A DNA stretch of 53,125 nt, from NCBI GenBank assembly GCA_041663325.1, contig JBAZRN010000007.1:1-53125 (forward strand), written 5' to 3'. Below the pieces are notes generated by a model. That model saw only the letters and a list, made by a program, of their open reading frames with translations, had not been told where the DNA came from and made no database searches. Position 1 is the stretch's first letter, and every line of letters starts with the position of its first letter. Position numbers and translations under genes: made by a program. Positions 37,186 through 46,813 of the stretch are shown piece by piece. The DNA is from CAJBLF01 sp041663325 (GTDB lineage Bacteria > Patescibacteriota > Gracilibacteria > Absconditabacterales > Absconditicoccaceae).

Positions 37186-37433
37186 TACAAAATAAACGTA
37201 GAAGTGATAACTATATCATTCATAAATTCAATTAATTGATTACGAATTGCGGATTGCGGATTTTTCCTTGATACTCATGTCTTGATACTTTGTCTGAATT
37301 TTCTTCTTGAAAAAAAACTAAAATACTTTATGCTGTTGCCTCACAAAAATACCGACTGTTTTCGAAATCTACAATCACTTCATTTCATTCGTGCTTCTAG
37401 TTTCTCAAATCGCCGGTATAATCTCGACATCAT
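37185..37433 (-). CDS. Possible small protein coupled to mltG
   Basis: Seen: an 82-residue frame that ends at TAA overlapping the mltG start (TAATG), a common sign of translational coupling. It has a basic, aromatic N-terminus (SRLY, FEKLEA) with five CGA/CGG codons, three or more TGA and a repeat-like stretch (CCGCAATCCGCAATTCG). No homology recognised and codon use is atypical, so it may be an mRNA leader instead. The opposite strand has an equally open frame in phase with ppdK. Confidence 0.3.
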
Positions 37434-37503
37434 AAAAACTATCAATACTTCAAGTTTTTATTGTGTCTCGAATATTTTTTTATCTTATATAAACTGTATT
37501 GTT

Positions 37504-40140
37504 ATGTGATTATTTGGAAGTAATGAGAAAAAGTATGTATACTTTTTTGGTGAAACAAAAGGTCTCGGGAAAGACATGCTAGGAGGAAAATGAAAAAATT
37601 TATCTGAGATGGTGGAGATGGGGTTGCCTATTCCTAGCGGATTTACTATCACAACGGAAACATGTGATCTCTATTACAAAAGTAATAAAACGTATCCACA
37701 AATAGTGTTGGATCAGATTGAAGAAAAACTTCAACAATTGGAAAAGGTTATGGGCAAAAAACTTGGAGATCCACTAGATCCATTGTTGGTTTCTGTTAGA
37801 TCCGGAGCTGCTGATTCTATGCCAGGAATGATGGATACTATCCTCAATCTCTGACTCAATGATGAATCCGTGCAAGGATTGATAGCAAAAACACAAAACC
37901 CAAGATTTGTACGAGATAGTTATAGAAGATTTTTGCAAATGTTCGGTGATGTAGTAATGGAAGTTCCTCATCATGATTTTGAACTTGCTCTTCAATCCAT
38001 CAAAGATGCGAAAGGAGTGAAACTTGATACCGAGCTTGATGTAGTTGATCTTCAGAAAGTCGTTTCTTTGTATAAGGAAGCAATCCAAAAAGCTACCGGA
38101 AAATCATTTCCAAGCGATCCAAGAGAACAATTGCATATGGCTATTGATGCAGTATTCGGCTCTTGGAATAATGATAGAGCTATTATCTATAGAAAAATCA
38201 ATGATATCAAATGATTGCTCGGAACAGCTGTAAACGTCCAAGCGATGGTGTTTGGAAATATGTGAGAAACTTCAGGCACTGGGGTATGCTTTACGAGAAA
38301 TCCATCCACGGGAGAACATAAATTTTACGGAGAATTTTTGATGAATGCGCAAGGTGAAGATGTAGTTGCTGGTATCAGAACTCCTATGGAAATACAAGAG
38401 CTTGATAGAGTAATGCCTGATTGTTACAAAGAACTTGTAGAAATTTATCAAGGACTAGAAAAACATTATAGAGATATGCAAGATATGGAGTTCACTATCC
38501 AAGAAGGAAAACTCTATATCCTTCAGACGAGAAATGGGAAAAGAACAGCTGCTGCAGCGATCAAAATGGCGGTAGATATGGTTCATGAATGACTTATTGA
38601 TGAAAAAGAGGCAGTACTTAGAGTAAAACCTGAACAACTTGATAGCTTGCTTCACAAACAAATAGATCCAGAAGCGAAAAAAACTGCTGAATTGATCACC
38701 AAATGACTTCCTGCTTCACCAGGAGCTGCTGTAGGACAAATTGTTTTCACTGCGCAAGCTGCTCACGATCGAGCTGAAGATGGTAAAAAAGTTGTTCTCG
38801 TGAGAACAGAAACATCACCGGAAGATATTATCGGAATGATAGCTTCTCAAGGTATTTTGACCGCTAGAGGAGGAATGACTTCTCATGCTGCGGTTGTCGC
38901 TAGAGGAATGGGAAAAAGTTGTGTCGCTGGAGCCGGAGAGATTGTTGTCGATGAAAAAGCTAAAACGCTTATTGTTAAGTGAAAAATATATAATGAATGA
39001 GATATGATTACTTTAGATTGATCTACAGGAGAAGTATTTGCTAATGCGTTAGCGGTTATCGATCCAGAATTGAGCGGTGATTTTGGTACGCTTATGACTT
39101 GGGCTGATAATTACAAAAAATTGCTTGTGAGGACAAATGCTGATACGCCTCATGATGCTGAAGTAGCAAGAAAATTTGGAGCGCAAGGAATTGGACTTTG
39201 TAGGACAGAACATATGTTTTTTGCAGAAGATAGAATCAAGGCAGTGAGAGAAATGATTCTTGCTGATGATGTCGCAGGGAGAAAGAAAGCGCTTGCAAAA
39301 TTACTTCCTTATCAAAAAGAAGATTTCATCTGAATCCTTAAAGCTATGGCTTGATTACCCGTTACTATTAGATTCTTAGATCCCCCATTACACGAATTTT
39401 TACCGCAAGAAGAAAAAGATATCGTTGGACTTTCCCAAGAAATGGGAGTCAGTCTTGAAGTTTTGAAGAAAAGAATCGAAGCGCTTCATGAATTCAATCC
39501 TATGCTTGGACATAGAGGATGCAGATTGGTCGTTACGTATCCAGAAATCGCAGAAATGCAAACTGAAGCGGTGATTTCTGCGGCATGCGAACTCAAACAA
39601 GCGGGAGTAGATGTGAAACCAGAAATCATGATTCCATTGGTAGGATTCAAAGCAGAATTTGATTTCAATGCTGAAATCGTCAGAAGAGTCGCAACAGAAA
39701 CGATGGCAAAATATGGTGTACAGGTTGATTACAAATTGGGAACTATGATCGAAGTGCCTAGAGGAGCGGTGACAGCCGACAAAGTCGCTGAGACTGCAGA
39801 ATTCTTTTCATTCTGAACTAACGATCTTACTCAGATGACTCTTGGATTTTCAAGAGATGATGCAGGTTCATTCATCAAAGAATATGTGAACAAAAATATT
39901 TTTGAAAAAGATCCATTCCAAACATTAGATACTGAAGGAGTTGGTCAGCTTGTTCAAATGGCAGTTGATAAGTGAAGAAGAACTAGACCTGATATCAAAC
40001 TTGGTATTTGTGGAGAACACGGTTGAGATCCGATGTCTATCGCATTTTGTCATAAGGTTGGGTTGAATTATGTAAGTTGTTCACCATTCAGAGTACCTAT
40101 TGCAAGATTGGCTGCTGCACATGCAGCGCTCAAAGCTTAG
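37504..40140 (+). CDS. ppdK: Pyruvate, phosphate dikinase
   Basis: Seen: 878 residues, full family length. The N-terminal ATP-grasp part (GGKGKNLSEM, LLVSVRSGAADSMPGMMDT, TGVCFTRNPSTGE), the swivelling phosphohistidine domain (GGMTSHAAVVARGMGK) and the PEP domain (GLCRTEHMFF, HRGCRL, MIEVPRGA, GTNDLTQM, CGEHGGDP, and YVSCSPFRVP with the catalytic Cys). All conserved Arg are AGA or AGG; Trp in FGSWNNDR is TGG. About ten TGA are Gly at conserved glycines. Known: interconverts pyruvate, ATP and phosphate with PEP, AMP and PPi. In an organism with so few metabolic genes in view it may help make ATP from PEP (inference). Confidence 0.97.
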
Positions 40141-40207
40141 CTTTGAGAATGAAAAATGAAAAATTAATAATGAAAAATGTTGGAATTAGTTTTATATAAA
40201 TATTTTT

Positions 40208-40281
40208 ATTAAACGCTCCGCTTGGTCTACTTTTTTACTTGATTAAAAAAGTAGACAAAAAAATCAAGACCGACCAAACGC
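40208..40281. repeat. Long inverted repeat element A, second copy
   Basis: TTAAACGCTCCGC followed by TTGGTCTACTTTTTT, a 7-base loop and AAAAAAGTAGAC, with outer TTGGTC pairing to GACCGACCAA. It shares the leader TTAAACGCTYCGC and the CTACTTTT/AAAAGTAG core with the element at 32866. The 309-base gap 40141-40449 has no gene; it also holds the terminator at 40401. Confidence 0.7.
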
Positions 40282-40400
40282 ACGAGGTCGGTCAAAATTG
40301 CTAATAATATATTTTTTCCAGCTTTAGAAATTCGACACGAACTTTTTGCTATGAATGTATATTGATAAATATTTGTTTTATTTTTGTGAAATAAAAATAA

Positions 40401-40435
40401 AAAAAGCGTCGGAATAATACTTCCGACGTTTTTTT
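40401..40435. terminator. Bidirectional terminator between ppdK and the 40450 gene
   Basis: CGTCGGAA and TTCCGACG arms around a 6-base loop with A-run before and T-run after; it terminates the minus-strand 40450 gene and can stop plus-strand readthrough. Confidence 0.85.
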
Positions 40436-40449
40436 ATAACGAAGATTAA

Positions 40450-40803
40450 TTAATACTCCCATTTTTCTTTTCTGATGTAATGGAACCCATTTTCTTTGGG
40501 AAATGGATTTCCCCATACTTCAATCAAATTAGTTTTCGGAAACCATTTGTCTACAACAATGGCAATTTCCTCTGCGAAAGTCTCTCTTACTTTTTGAGTG
40601 CGTTCATCTTTTTCGTTGAAGGTGAATCGTACATGGATTTCTCCGTCGTATCCTCCAGCTTCTCTGAAAATGAGAACAGAAACCTCGCTTGTCGTTAATT
40701 TCATTTCGGGGATGGCAGCTACTGCCTCTCTTATTGCTGTCTTGAATTTTCTGCGGAATCTCCTTCTGATTCTGGGAACTCCTAAAATTTCTATTAGTGG
40801 CAT
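40450..40803 (-). CDS. Small protein, possibly tautomerase-like
   Basis: Seen: 117 residues, no TGA, stop TAA. It starts MPLIEI, the start typical of tautomerase-superfamily proteins with catalytic Pro1, followed by a basic helix (RIRRRFRRKFKTAIREAV) and a beta region (EVSVLIF, GEIHV-W-FTF). The C-terminal half (AEEIAIVVDKWF, IEVWGNPFP) is unlike standard members. So the tautomerase idea is weak. It has its own terminator and an AT-rich upstream region. Confidence 0.65.
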   Translation of the reverse strand: MPLIEILGVPRIRRRFRRKFKTAIREAVAAIPEMKLTTSEVSVLIFREAGGYDGEIHVRFTFNEKDERTQKVRETFAEEIAIVVDKWFPKTNLIEVWGNPFPKENGFHYIRKEKWEY

Positions 40804-40900
40804 AAATTTTTGTTTTAAATGATTTGTTTAATTTGTGTTTATTAAACATATATATATTTGACTTAAAGTCAATACTTATGCTTTTGGGTAGTTTTTATAA

Positions 40901-40932
40901 AAAAAGCGTCGGGAAAATACTCCTGACGTTTT
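40901..40932 (-). terminator. Terminator of the 40949 gene
   Basis: CGTCGGGA and TCCTGACG arms (one G-T pair) flanked by an A-run on the left, i.e. T-run on the minus strand. Very similar in sequence to the terminator at 40401. Confidence 0.75.
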
Positions 40933-40948
40933 ATGTGGTTTTTGTGAT

Positions 40949-41275
40949 TTACTTTTTAGGAGTGAATTCTATGTGACAAAATGAGTCACCCCACTTTCCT
41001 ATCTTTGCTACATTCCAGTGTTTCTTGAATTCCTGCAGAGCAGAATTAGCAGCTTTTTGACTTTGTATAGACCAGTTCTTATTTGGTCGTCTGATATCAC
41101 TGCTATGTATAGTAAACGTTCTCTCTTTGAGAAATCCTTTTGGGTATTGAGCGTGTTGAGTAACGAGCGCATCATTTATACCCTTGATTATGAGATCAAC
41201 GTTCATTTTTTTTGCTTCAATAAGTTTTTTAACTTCTTCAGCAATTTTTTCTGGACTTAATGGTTTTACTTTCAT
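40949..41275 (-). CDS. Hypothetical small protein
   Basis: Seen: 108 residues from ATG 41275 (MKVKPLSPEK); an in-frame ATG at 41344 would add a 23-residue basic extension. No TGA. A helical N-terminus is followed by RTFTIHSSDIR-W-PNKNWS (one CGA next to a TGG), a helix, and an aromatic C-terminus (NVAKIGKWGDSFCHIEF). The terminal KWGDSF/WGNPF pattern is shared loosely with the 40450 protein. Function unknown. Confidence 0.6.
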   Translation of the reverse strand: MKVKPLSPEKIAEEVKKLIEAKKMNVDLIIKGINDALVTQHAQYPKGFLKERTFTIHSSDIRRPNKNWSIQSQKAANSALQEFKKHWNVAKIGKWGDSFCHIEFTPKK

Positions 41276-41435
41276 GCTTTTTTTTATTTTAGTGATTGTT
41301 TTTTTGTGTTTGTGTACATGTAATGATTTTCTTATAAAAATCAATTGTTTGTGTTTTTTCTTGACTTTTATTGTATTTTAGTTAAAAGTTTTATCACAAA
41401 AAACAAAAATTAATATTCACAAAAATTATTTACTT

Positions 41436-41786
41436 ATGAAGAGAATTGCTGCAAAGTTCAAGAAAAGACTAAAAAGACCTAAGATTGTCTATCAACCGAA
41501 TCCGAAATCACACATTCCGCATACTATAAGTATGCCTACCAATGTATTCTACGAAAAATTTGAGCATCATCTCCAGAACAATCAAACTATTGTGCCTGTT
41601 GTTGATGATAAATTAACATGGAAATTGCTGGTAAAATACAATCCAACATTTATTAAACTGAAATTGGATATCATCAAACTTGAGAGTCGCAACTTCCCTG
41701 ATAAAGCATGGGATAATGTTGCCAATCGTTTGGTACGCGTTCTGAAACAGTATCATGAGTCGGTGATCGTAAGTAAAAAACCTTAA
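41436..41786 (+). CDS. Hypothetical small basic protein
   Basis: Seen: 116 residues, no TGA. A highly basic N-terminus (MKRIAAKFKKRLKRPK), then a mixed alpha/beta region (FYEKFEHHL, TIVPVVDDKLTWKLLVKY, IKLKLDIIKLESR) and a basic helix (RLVRVLKQYHE). The N-terminus could bind nucleic acid. Followed by an intrinsic terminator at 41804. No family recognised. Confidence 0.6.
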   Translation: MKRIAAKFKKRLKRPKIVYQPNPKSHIPHTISMPTNVFYEKFEHHLQNNQTIVPVVDDKLTWKLLVKYNPTFIKLKLDIIKLESRNFPDKAWDNVANRLVRVLKQYHESVIVSKKP

Positions 41787-41803
41787 CTTATTTATCAATG
41801 TTT

Positions 41804-41832
41804 AACTTCCGGTATGTCTGGAAGTTTTTTTT
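41804..41832 (+). terminator. Intrinsic terminator after the 41436 gene
   Basis: AACTTCC and GGAAGTT arms with a 9-base loop and eight T. Confidence 0.85.
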
Positions 41833-41869
41833 AATTGCACCCAGGTGTAAAATCTGTACTGTAGTGATT

Positions 41870-42697
41870 ATGTGAACGTATCTTGGACAAAATTTTCTTA
41901 TTGACTCTAAAATCAGAAGCTATATCGCTGATAAAATTTCGGTATTGTATCGTGAATGTGAATGCAAAGCATTGATAGAAATTGGGCCTGGAAAGGGAGC
42001 TATCACGAAATTGATCCAGGATATTTCTGATCATTTTTTTGTTATCGAAAAAGACGTGAATTTAATTCAGAATTTAGAATTTAGAATTCAGAATGAAAAT
42101 AAAATTCAGAATTTAGAATTAATTAAATGAGATGTTCTTGAGGTGGATGTGGAAAGAATTTTGGAAGAAAAGAAATTGAGTCCGAAAAAGACCTTAGTCG
42201 TATGAAATTTACCGTATTATATTACGTCCCCGATATTGAGAAAGTTTTTTTGAAACTGAGAACAGAAATATGCGTGAGGAATATTTATGGTGCAAGATGA
42301 AGTAGGTCAGAAGCTTAGAAGCGATGCCAAGAAAAAATCATATTTACGACGATTGCTTAATTACGCATATGACGTAACCTATCTTAAATGAGTACCTGCC
42401 AAGTGTTTTAAGCCCGTGCCTAAGGTCAAAAGCGCTTTAATAGAATTGAAAATTAAAAATTGAACATTGAAAATTGAACGAGATAAGCTTATCGAGTTCT
42501 TGGAATTATTTGCGCCGTTTAGCAGGAAAACGTTGGGAGCGATACAAACTATGCTCAACAAACGTTTCGCAATAAAAGCTCTCCCGAGAAGTCGGGATCG
42601 CGATAAAATGATAAAATTTTCTATTCCAGAAAACTTGCAGAAGAAGAGGTTGGAAGAATTGGATTGGGAAAATATAGTGACTATCTTGGTTTCTTAG
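41870..42697 (+). CDS. rsmA: 16S rRNA (adenine-N6) dimethyltransferase RsmA/KsgA
   Basis: Seen: 275 residues. YLGQNFLID at the N-terminus (Gly2 by TGA), EIGPGKGAITK near 40, GDVLEVD, the catalytic NLPYYITSPI near 118, then VPAKCFKPVPKVKSALIE and a C-terminal helical domain (FSRKTLGAIQ). Two stretches derive from A-rich repeats: residues about 65-85 (42061-42125) and about 190-203 (42440-42480). CGA-CGA in SYL-W-W-LLNYAY are read as Trp. Eight or so TGA are Gly. Known: dimethylates two adjacent adenines in helix 45 of 16S rRNA. Confidence 0.93.
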
Positions 42698-42813
42698 CAT
42701 GGATTCCGGCTGCAATGCCTAATGCCAGAATGATGCTTTATGGTTTATTTTTGCTTGAATATCATAGCCAAGCGAGTACTATGGTTTCAGATTTAATTTT
42801 TAAATTTTTCGAT

Positions 42814-43269
42814 ATGAGTGTTCTCGTTTACAACGGAGAAAAATTTCAGAGAAGCAAGGTATGGTATCTCGTATTTGCTGTTATTTTTGCGAGCGTATTT
42901 ATTGTTTCTATTCTCAATAGTAATATTGTCGGGGCGGTATTGATTTTCTTTTTGTTGGGGGGATATTTTTATTATTCTACCATCAATAACCAAGTCATCA
43001 AAGTTACTCTAGATAAAAATCAGCTTATTATAGGGAATAAAGCGTATCCACGAAATTCATTTCGCTGATATGTGGTAGAGATTTATCCTAAGACCCAACA
43101 GATAAAAAATATTGTTTTTCTGACTACAAAATCACATATGATCTATACCTTTGATGATTCGCTCGATACTATTAGATTGTTTCTTCTAGAGCTTGATGGG
43201 TATTTGCCTATGCTTGGCGATTATCATCAGACTTCTCTTGAAAAATTTTCTAGAAGAATTAAACTTTAG
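42814..43269 (+). CDS. Hypothetical membrane protein
   Basis: Seen: 151 residues from ATG 42814; the frame is open upstream into rsmA, but this start gives SVLVYNGEKFQRSKVWY, a common start for such proteins. Two hydrophobic helices span about 20-55, followed by a soluble beta-rich domain (VIKVTLDKNQLIIGNKAYP, YVVEIYP, IVFLTTKSHMIY). One TGA (Gly). The layout resembles DUF5673-type proteins (recalled). Function unknown. A stem (CCCTCGA/TCGAGGG) follows the stop. Confidence 0.7.
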
Positions 43270-43270
43270 C

Positions 43271-43432
43271 TCCCCTCGATTTTTCGAGGGTTCGTGTAAT
43301 TTACTTCGTGTAATTTACTTCGTGTAATTTACTTTGTGTAATTTACTTCGTGTAATTAATTACTAATTACCATGTATTACGTACGAAGTGCAAATTACGT
43401 TCGCCTGAGCGAACAAATTACAATTTATTATT
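43271..43432. repeat. Hairpin array 3: near-identical GTAATTT-ACTTCGT tandem units
   Basis: After a CCCTCGA-tttt-TCGAGGG stem (43273-43290) come four GTAATTT-ACTT(C/T)GT units, then an AATTA-rich centre, then the inverted arrangement: ACGAAGTGC-AAATTAC, GTTCGC-ctga-GCGAAC, AAATTAC. The left half is thus the complement of the right, as in arrays 1 and 2. It separates two genes. Confidence 0.85.
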
Positions 43433-43446
43433 AGTCATTTAGTAAA

Positions 43447-44997
43447 ATGGTTTCTTCACATAGATTAGTTATCAAAGATGCGGCATGGCAGTTGATAGGA
43501 AGGATTATCAGCGCTTTGTTTGGATTTGTGACAATCAAAATTATGACTCCCTATCTGTGACCTTTGCAATATGGAGATTATTCTACAATTCTCAAATATT
43601 TTGCAATCTGGACCGCTTTGGCTGATTTGTGATTGTATGTGTTGGCAGTGAAACGTTTGTGAGCTATCAAAGAAGCAAATAAAGATCCAGATGCTAAAGA
43701 ATTGAAAAGTGAATATGGGAAGTTTGTCGGTACGAGATTGATTATCATGACTGTGGTATATGTTGTCGCTATCGTAGTCGCCTACTTACTTCCTGCGTAT
43801 ACATCAAATCCGTATCTGGTTCGATGATTGCCATTTGGTATGATTTTTTCTGCGAGTTTTATGTTTGCGTGAATTCAGCAATTACCGCTTCAGATTTTTT
43901 GGAGAATGGATCAATTGAGCTGGACATTGATCACTGCTAGACTTTCTCAGATAGCTATCCTCGTGCCTGTAGTATTCTTCATTTTTAAGGATATGACGTT
44001 CAATGGCAGTACGGTTTCTTTGATTGCATTCTGTTGCATTATGTTTTCTGTTGTCGCAAGTTCTATTGGGCAAAATATAGAAATCCATTTTAGGTCGAGG
44101 AAAATTTTACCGCTCAAGATAAAATTTGATTGGAAATTTACCAAGGACATTATCATAAAAAATCGGCAATATGGAGTTTCGTACTATCTTAGTAGTTTTC
44201 ATACTTTGATTGTGCTTCTGTTTTTGTGATGGTTTTATCCCACATCATCAGGGCATGATTATACTGGTATTTGGGCGCTTTCTTTGACTTTAATAGAGAT
44301 TTTGCTTATTATTCCGTCATCACTAGGAAATAGTTTGCTCCATAAAATATCAAGTTATTCACTGATTAATAAACGCAAAAGTATCGGCAATCTTCTCCTG
44401 CTTATCTTCTGGATAGGATGACTTATCGCGATCAATTTCTGGCTTTTTGCTGATCAAATCATTCTTGTGGTGTCTTGAAAAGCGTTTTTGGGAAGCTTCG
44501 CTACATTGACTGCTCGATGATCCAATCAAGTGCTTCCGTTTCTCGGTATAGTGCTTTTACGAAGCTTTATTAAACAAGTCTATAACTATCTTTTTGTCTC
44601 TGTAGATAAACAAAATGTACTTTTGCCGATCAATTTAATCTGAGTGTTGATTGGTATTCCTCTCTGAGTACGAATGATACCAAAATATGGATTATTTGGA
44701 TGAGCAGTTACTCAACTTACTATAGAATTCATTTTTATGCTTGGCGCTATTCGAATAGGAAAAAGAAAAAAAGTACAGCCTGTGTTTTCTTTGAAAATAT
44801 GACGAAGACTGACTTTTATTTTGATGGGTATGTCTACTTTAGGCTATGCAATCACCTATTTCCGACATATAAATGTTTTACGATTTTTTATCGTGGCTAT
44901 AGCGCTTAATCTTCTTGCTATTTATATTTCTCTTCCAACTATCAAAAAGATCGCTAAATGATTGACGGTAGAAGATACTATAAATCCTACTCTTTAG
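43447..44997 (+). CDS. Polysaccharide flippase (Wzx/MATE-like, MurJ superfamily)
   Basis: Seen: 516 residues with 12-14 hydrophobic helices across the whole length. The N-terminus (DAAWQLIGRIISALFGFVTIKIMTPYLG...) is typical of O-antigen/polysaccharide transporters, with YGDYSTILKYFAIWTALADLG. About 16 TGA give Gly; CGA codons (LTA-W-GSNQ, KIG-W-RLTF) are read as Trp. Known: such flippases move lipid-linked sugar units across the membrane. No glycosyltransferases are near it. Its stop overlaps the stop of the convergent 44987 gene by 11 bases. Confidence 0.87.
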
Positions 44998-46726
44998 CAG
45001 GTACGAGAGATAGGGATATTTTTAGCTTATTGTCTTCTACTACATTACTCTCTATTTTTACTTTTACTACATCACCAACAGCATATTTTTTTAATGCTTG
45101 TTTGTCTTCGACTTTAATCCTTCCGTTGATTGTTCCTTCTTTGTTGAGTGTCACGTATGCTACTTTATTCTGGATGCTATTTATCATTCCGTTATATTCT
45201 TTTCATAGCTCGAAATAATTATTGTTCTCTGTACTGAATAATGTAGCTTGATTGGCTTTTTTTTCATCTTCTGATTTTTGTTTTTGGTCTATTTTCTCTT
45301 GTTCTTTTTTAATTTGATCTTCTCTGTACTTCATAAAATTTTCTTTCAATCATTTTTCAGCATCTCTTCAAAATTCAAAAATATCGATTATTTTTTTCAA
45401 ATCTTCTTGTTTGATTTTTTTAATAATAAGGAAGTGATTTTCTGTAGAAAATCCACAAATTCTTGGGGGAAGAGGAGTAGGACTATACATATAAAGATCT
45501 CCACTTTCAAATATTTGAAAAATTCAATAACCTCCTATACCTGCAGATATTTGTTGTCCACCACTAAGTTCTTTTCCGAGCGCAAAGATAAATCCTTCGT
45601 TATTGAATCTGGAGAATCTGCCTTTGGCTAGAAGAACATTGGCTTCATTTTCTTTTCTTTCATTCTCTTTTTGTTGCGTTTCATGTCCATTTTTTATTTC
45701 TAGTTTTTTTAGTTCTTCTTCAGAGAGTACTTCAAATCCTGTACGTCCAGGTGTTTCAAAATATTTATAAATATTGTCTATCGGCACTTTACGATGAAGA
45801 CCGAATAATGTTTTGTGACTAACTTCTCTATCCGCTCCTGCAAATTGATAATGTTTGCTATCCGCTTTATCTACAAAATCTACAAATCTTTGTATCTGAT
45901 CTTTAAATTTTGGATGCAAAACACCAAGTTCATCAAGGAGATCGAAGATAATATGAGTACTGGATGCCGGTTTGGCAATATTTTTCGCTCAATCAGATTT
46001 ATCATGTTCATCTGCGATCGCTAATGCATTGAACAATGAATTATATGATTTCCCTTTGTGTGTTCCTGATAAATGAAATATTTTTTTTATCACTACTTCT
46101 AATCCGTTTCGTGTTCCTCATGAATCATATTCAAATCATTTCTCCCCCCTTTCTCCATGGGATACTGATTTTCTAGTATATTCAATATTTTCACCCTTTT
46201 CGTTTTTGAAAAATTTTGCTAATTGCAGCAGTTTGAATCATGCTTCTTTATCAATATCGCTTCAACCATGATTGGTAATTTCTTTATTGAAAAGACGTTT
46301 TATCGCTTCATAGACTTTTTTTTTGAATTCTTTTTCCAATGTTTCATCAACTGTTTCAATCTCATATTCATATGATTTTCGTTTTTTGCGGATTTCATCG
46401 TCTTTCATTATTAGTTTTAGTATGTCTGTTTTTGATTGACTTCCAAAATATTTTTTCCATATTTTATGTTCAAATTTTTCTTGTATTCGAGTTCTAAAGT
46501 TCTTCATATATCCTATGGCTTTTTCGTTTTGCTGATCGACAAAATATTGTAAAGCATCTGAAATCTCTTTTGTTGTTTCTTGCTTTTTTCTTTCGCTTTC
46601 TGGAAGATCAAGAACCCATTCATTCAATTCTTCCATAGTATCAAATCTTGGTTTCATCTTGTTCGCATTTGAATTTTCTTTTTTTATTTTTAAAATAATT
46701 TTTTTCTTCCCTATAAGTCTTTCCAT
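44987..46726 (-). CDS. Protein with C-terminal S1-like RNA-binding domain and possible DHH-like core
   Basis: Seen: 579 residues from ATG 46726 (an in-frame ATG at 46753 adds nine). A charged helical N-terminal third is followed by a middle region with VSHGERG, a region ending ADEHDKSDG, ASSTHIIFDLLDELG and QRFVDFVDKADS, which loosely recalls DHH phosphoesterases (DxH, STxxxxxLLxxL, VDxxD). A coiled-coil Lys/Glu/Gln stretch precedes a C-terminal OB-fold of S1 type (YNGMINSIQNKVAYVTL, INGRI, YAVGDVVKVKI). About ten TGA are Gly. Function unknown; RNA binding is likely, phosphoesterase activity is a guess. Confidence 0.7.
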
Positions 46727-46813
46727 GTTTTTTTCCTTTAAAAAGTAAATCATATACCTATATTATATCCAGAGTTAAATATTTTGCAAATTTTTAGGCT
46801 ATTTTCTTTTTTT

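Noticed and set aside
37282..37503. In-frame 74-codon extension upstream of ppdK
   Set aside because: PPDK homology begins at ATG 37504; the extension has no family match, and open frames are common where only TAA and TAG stop.
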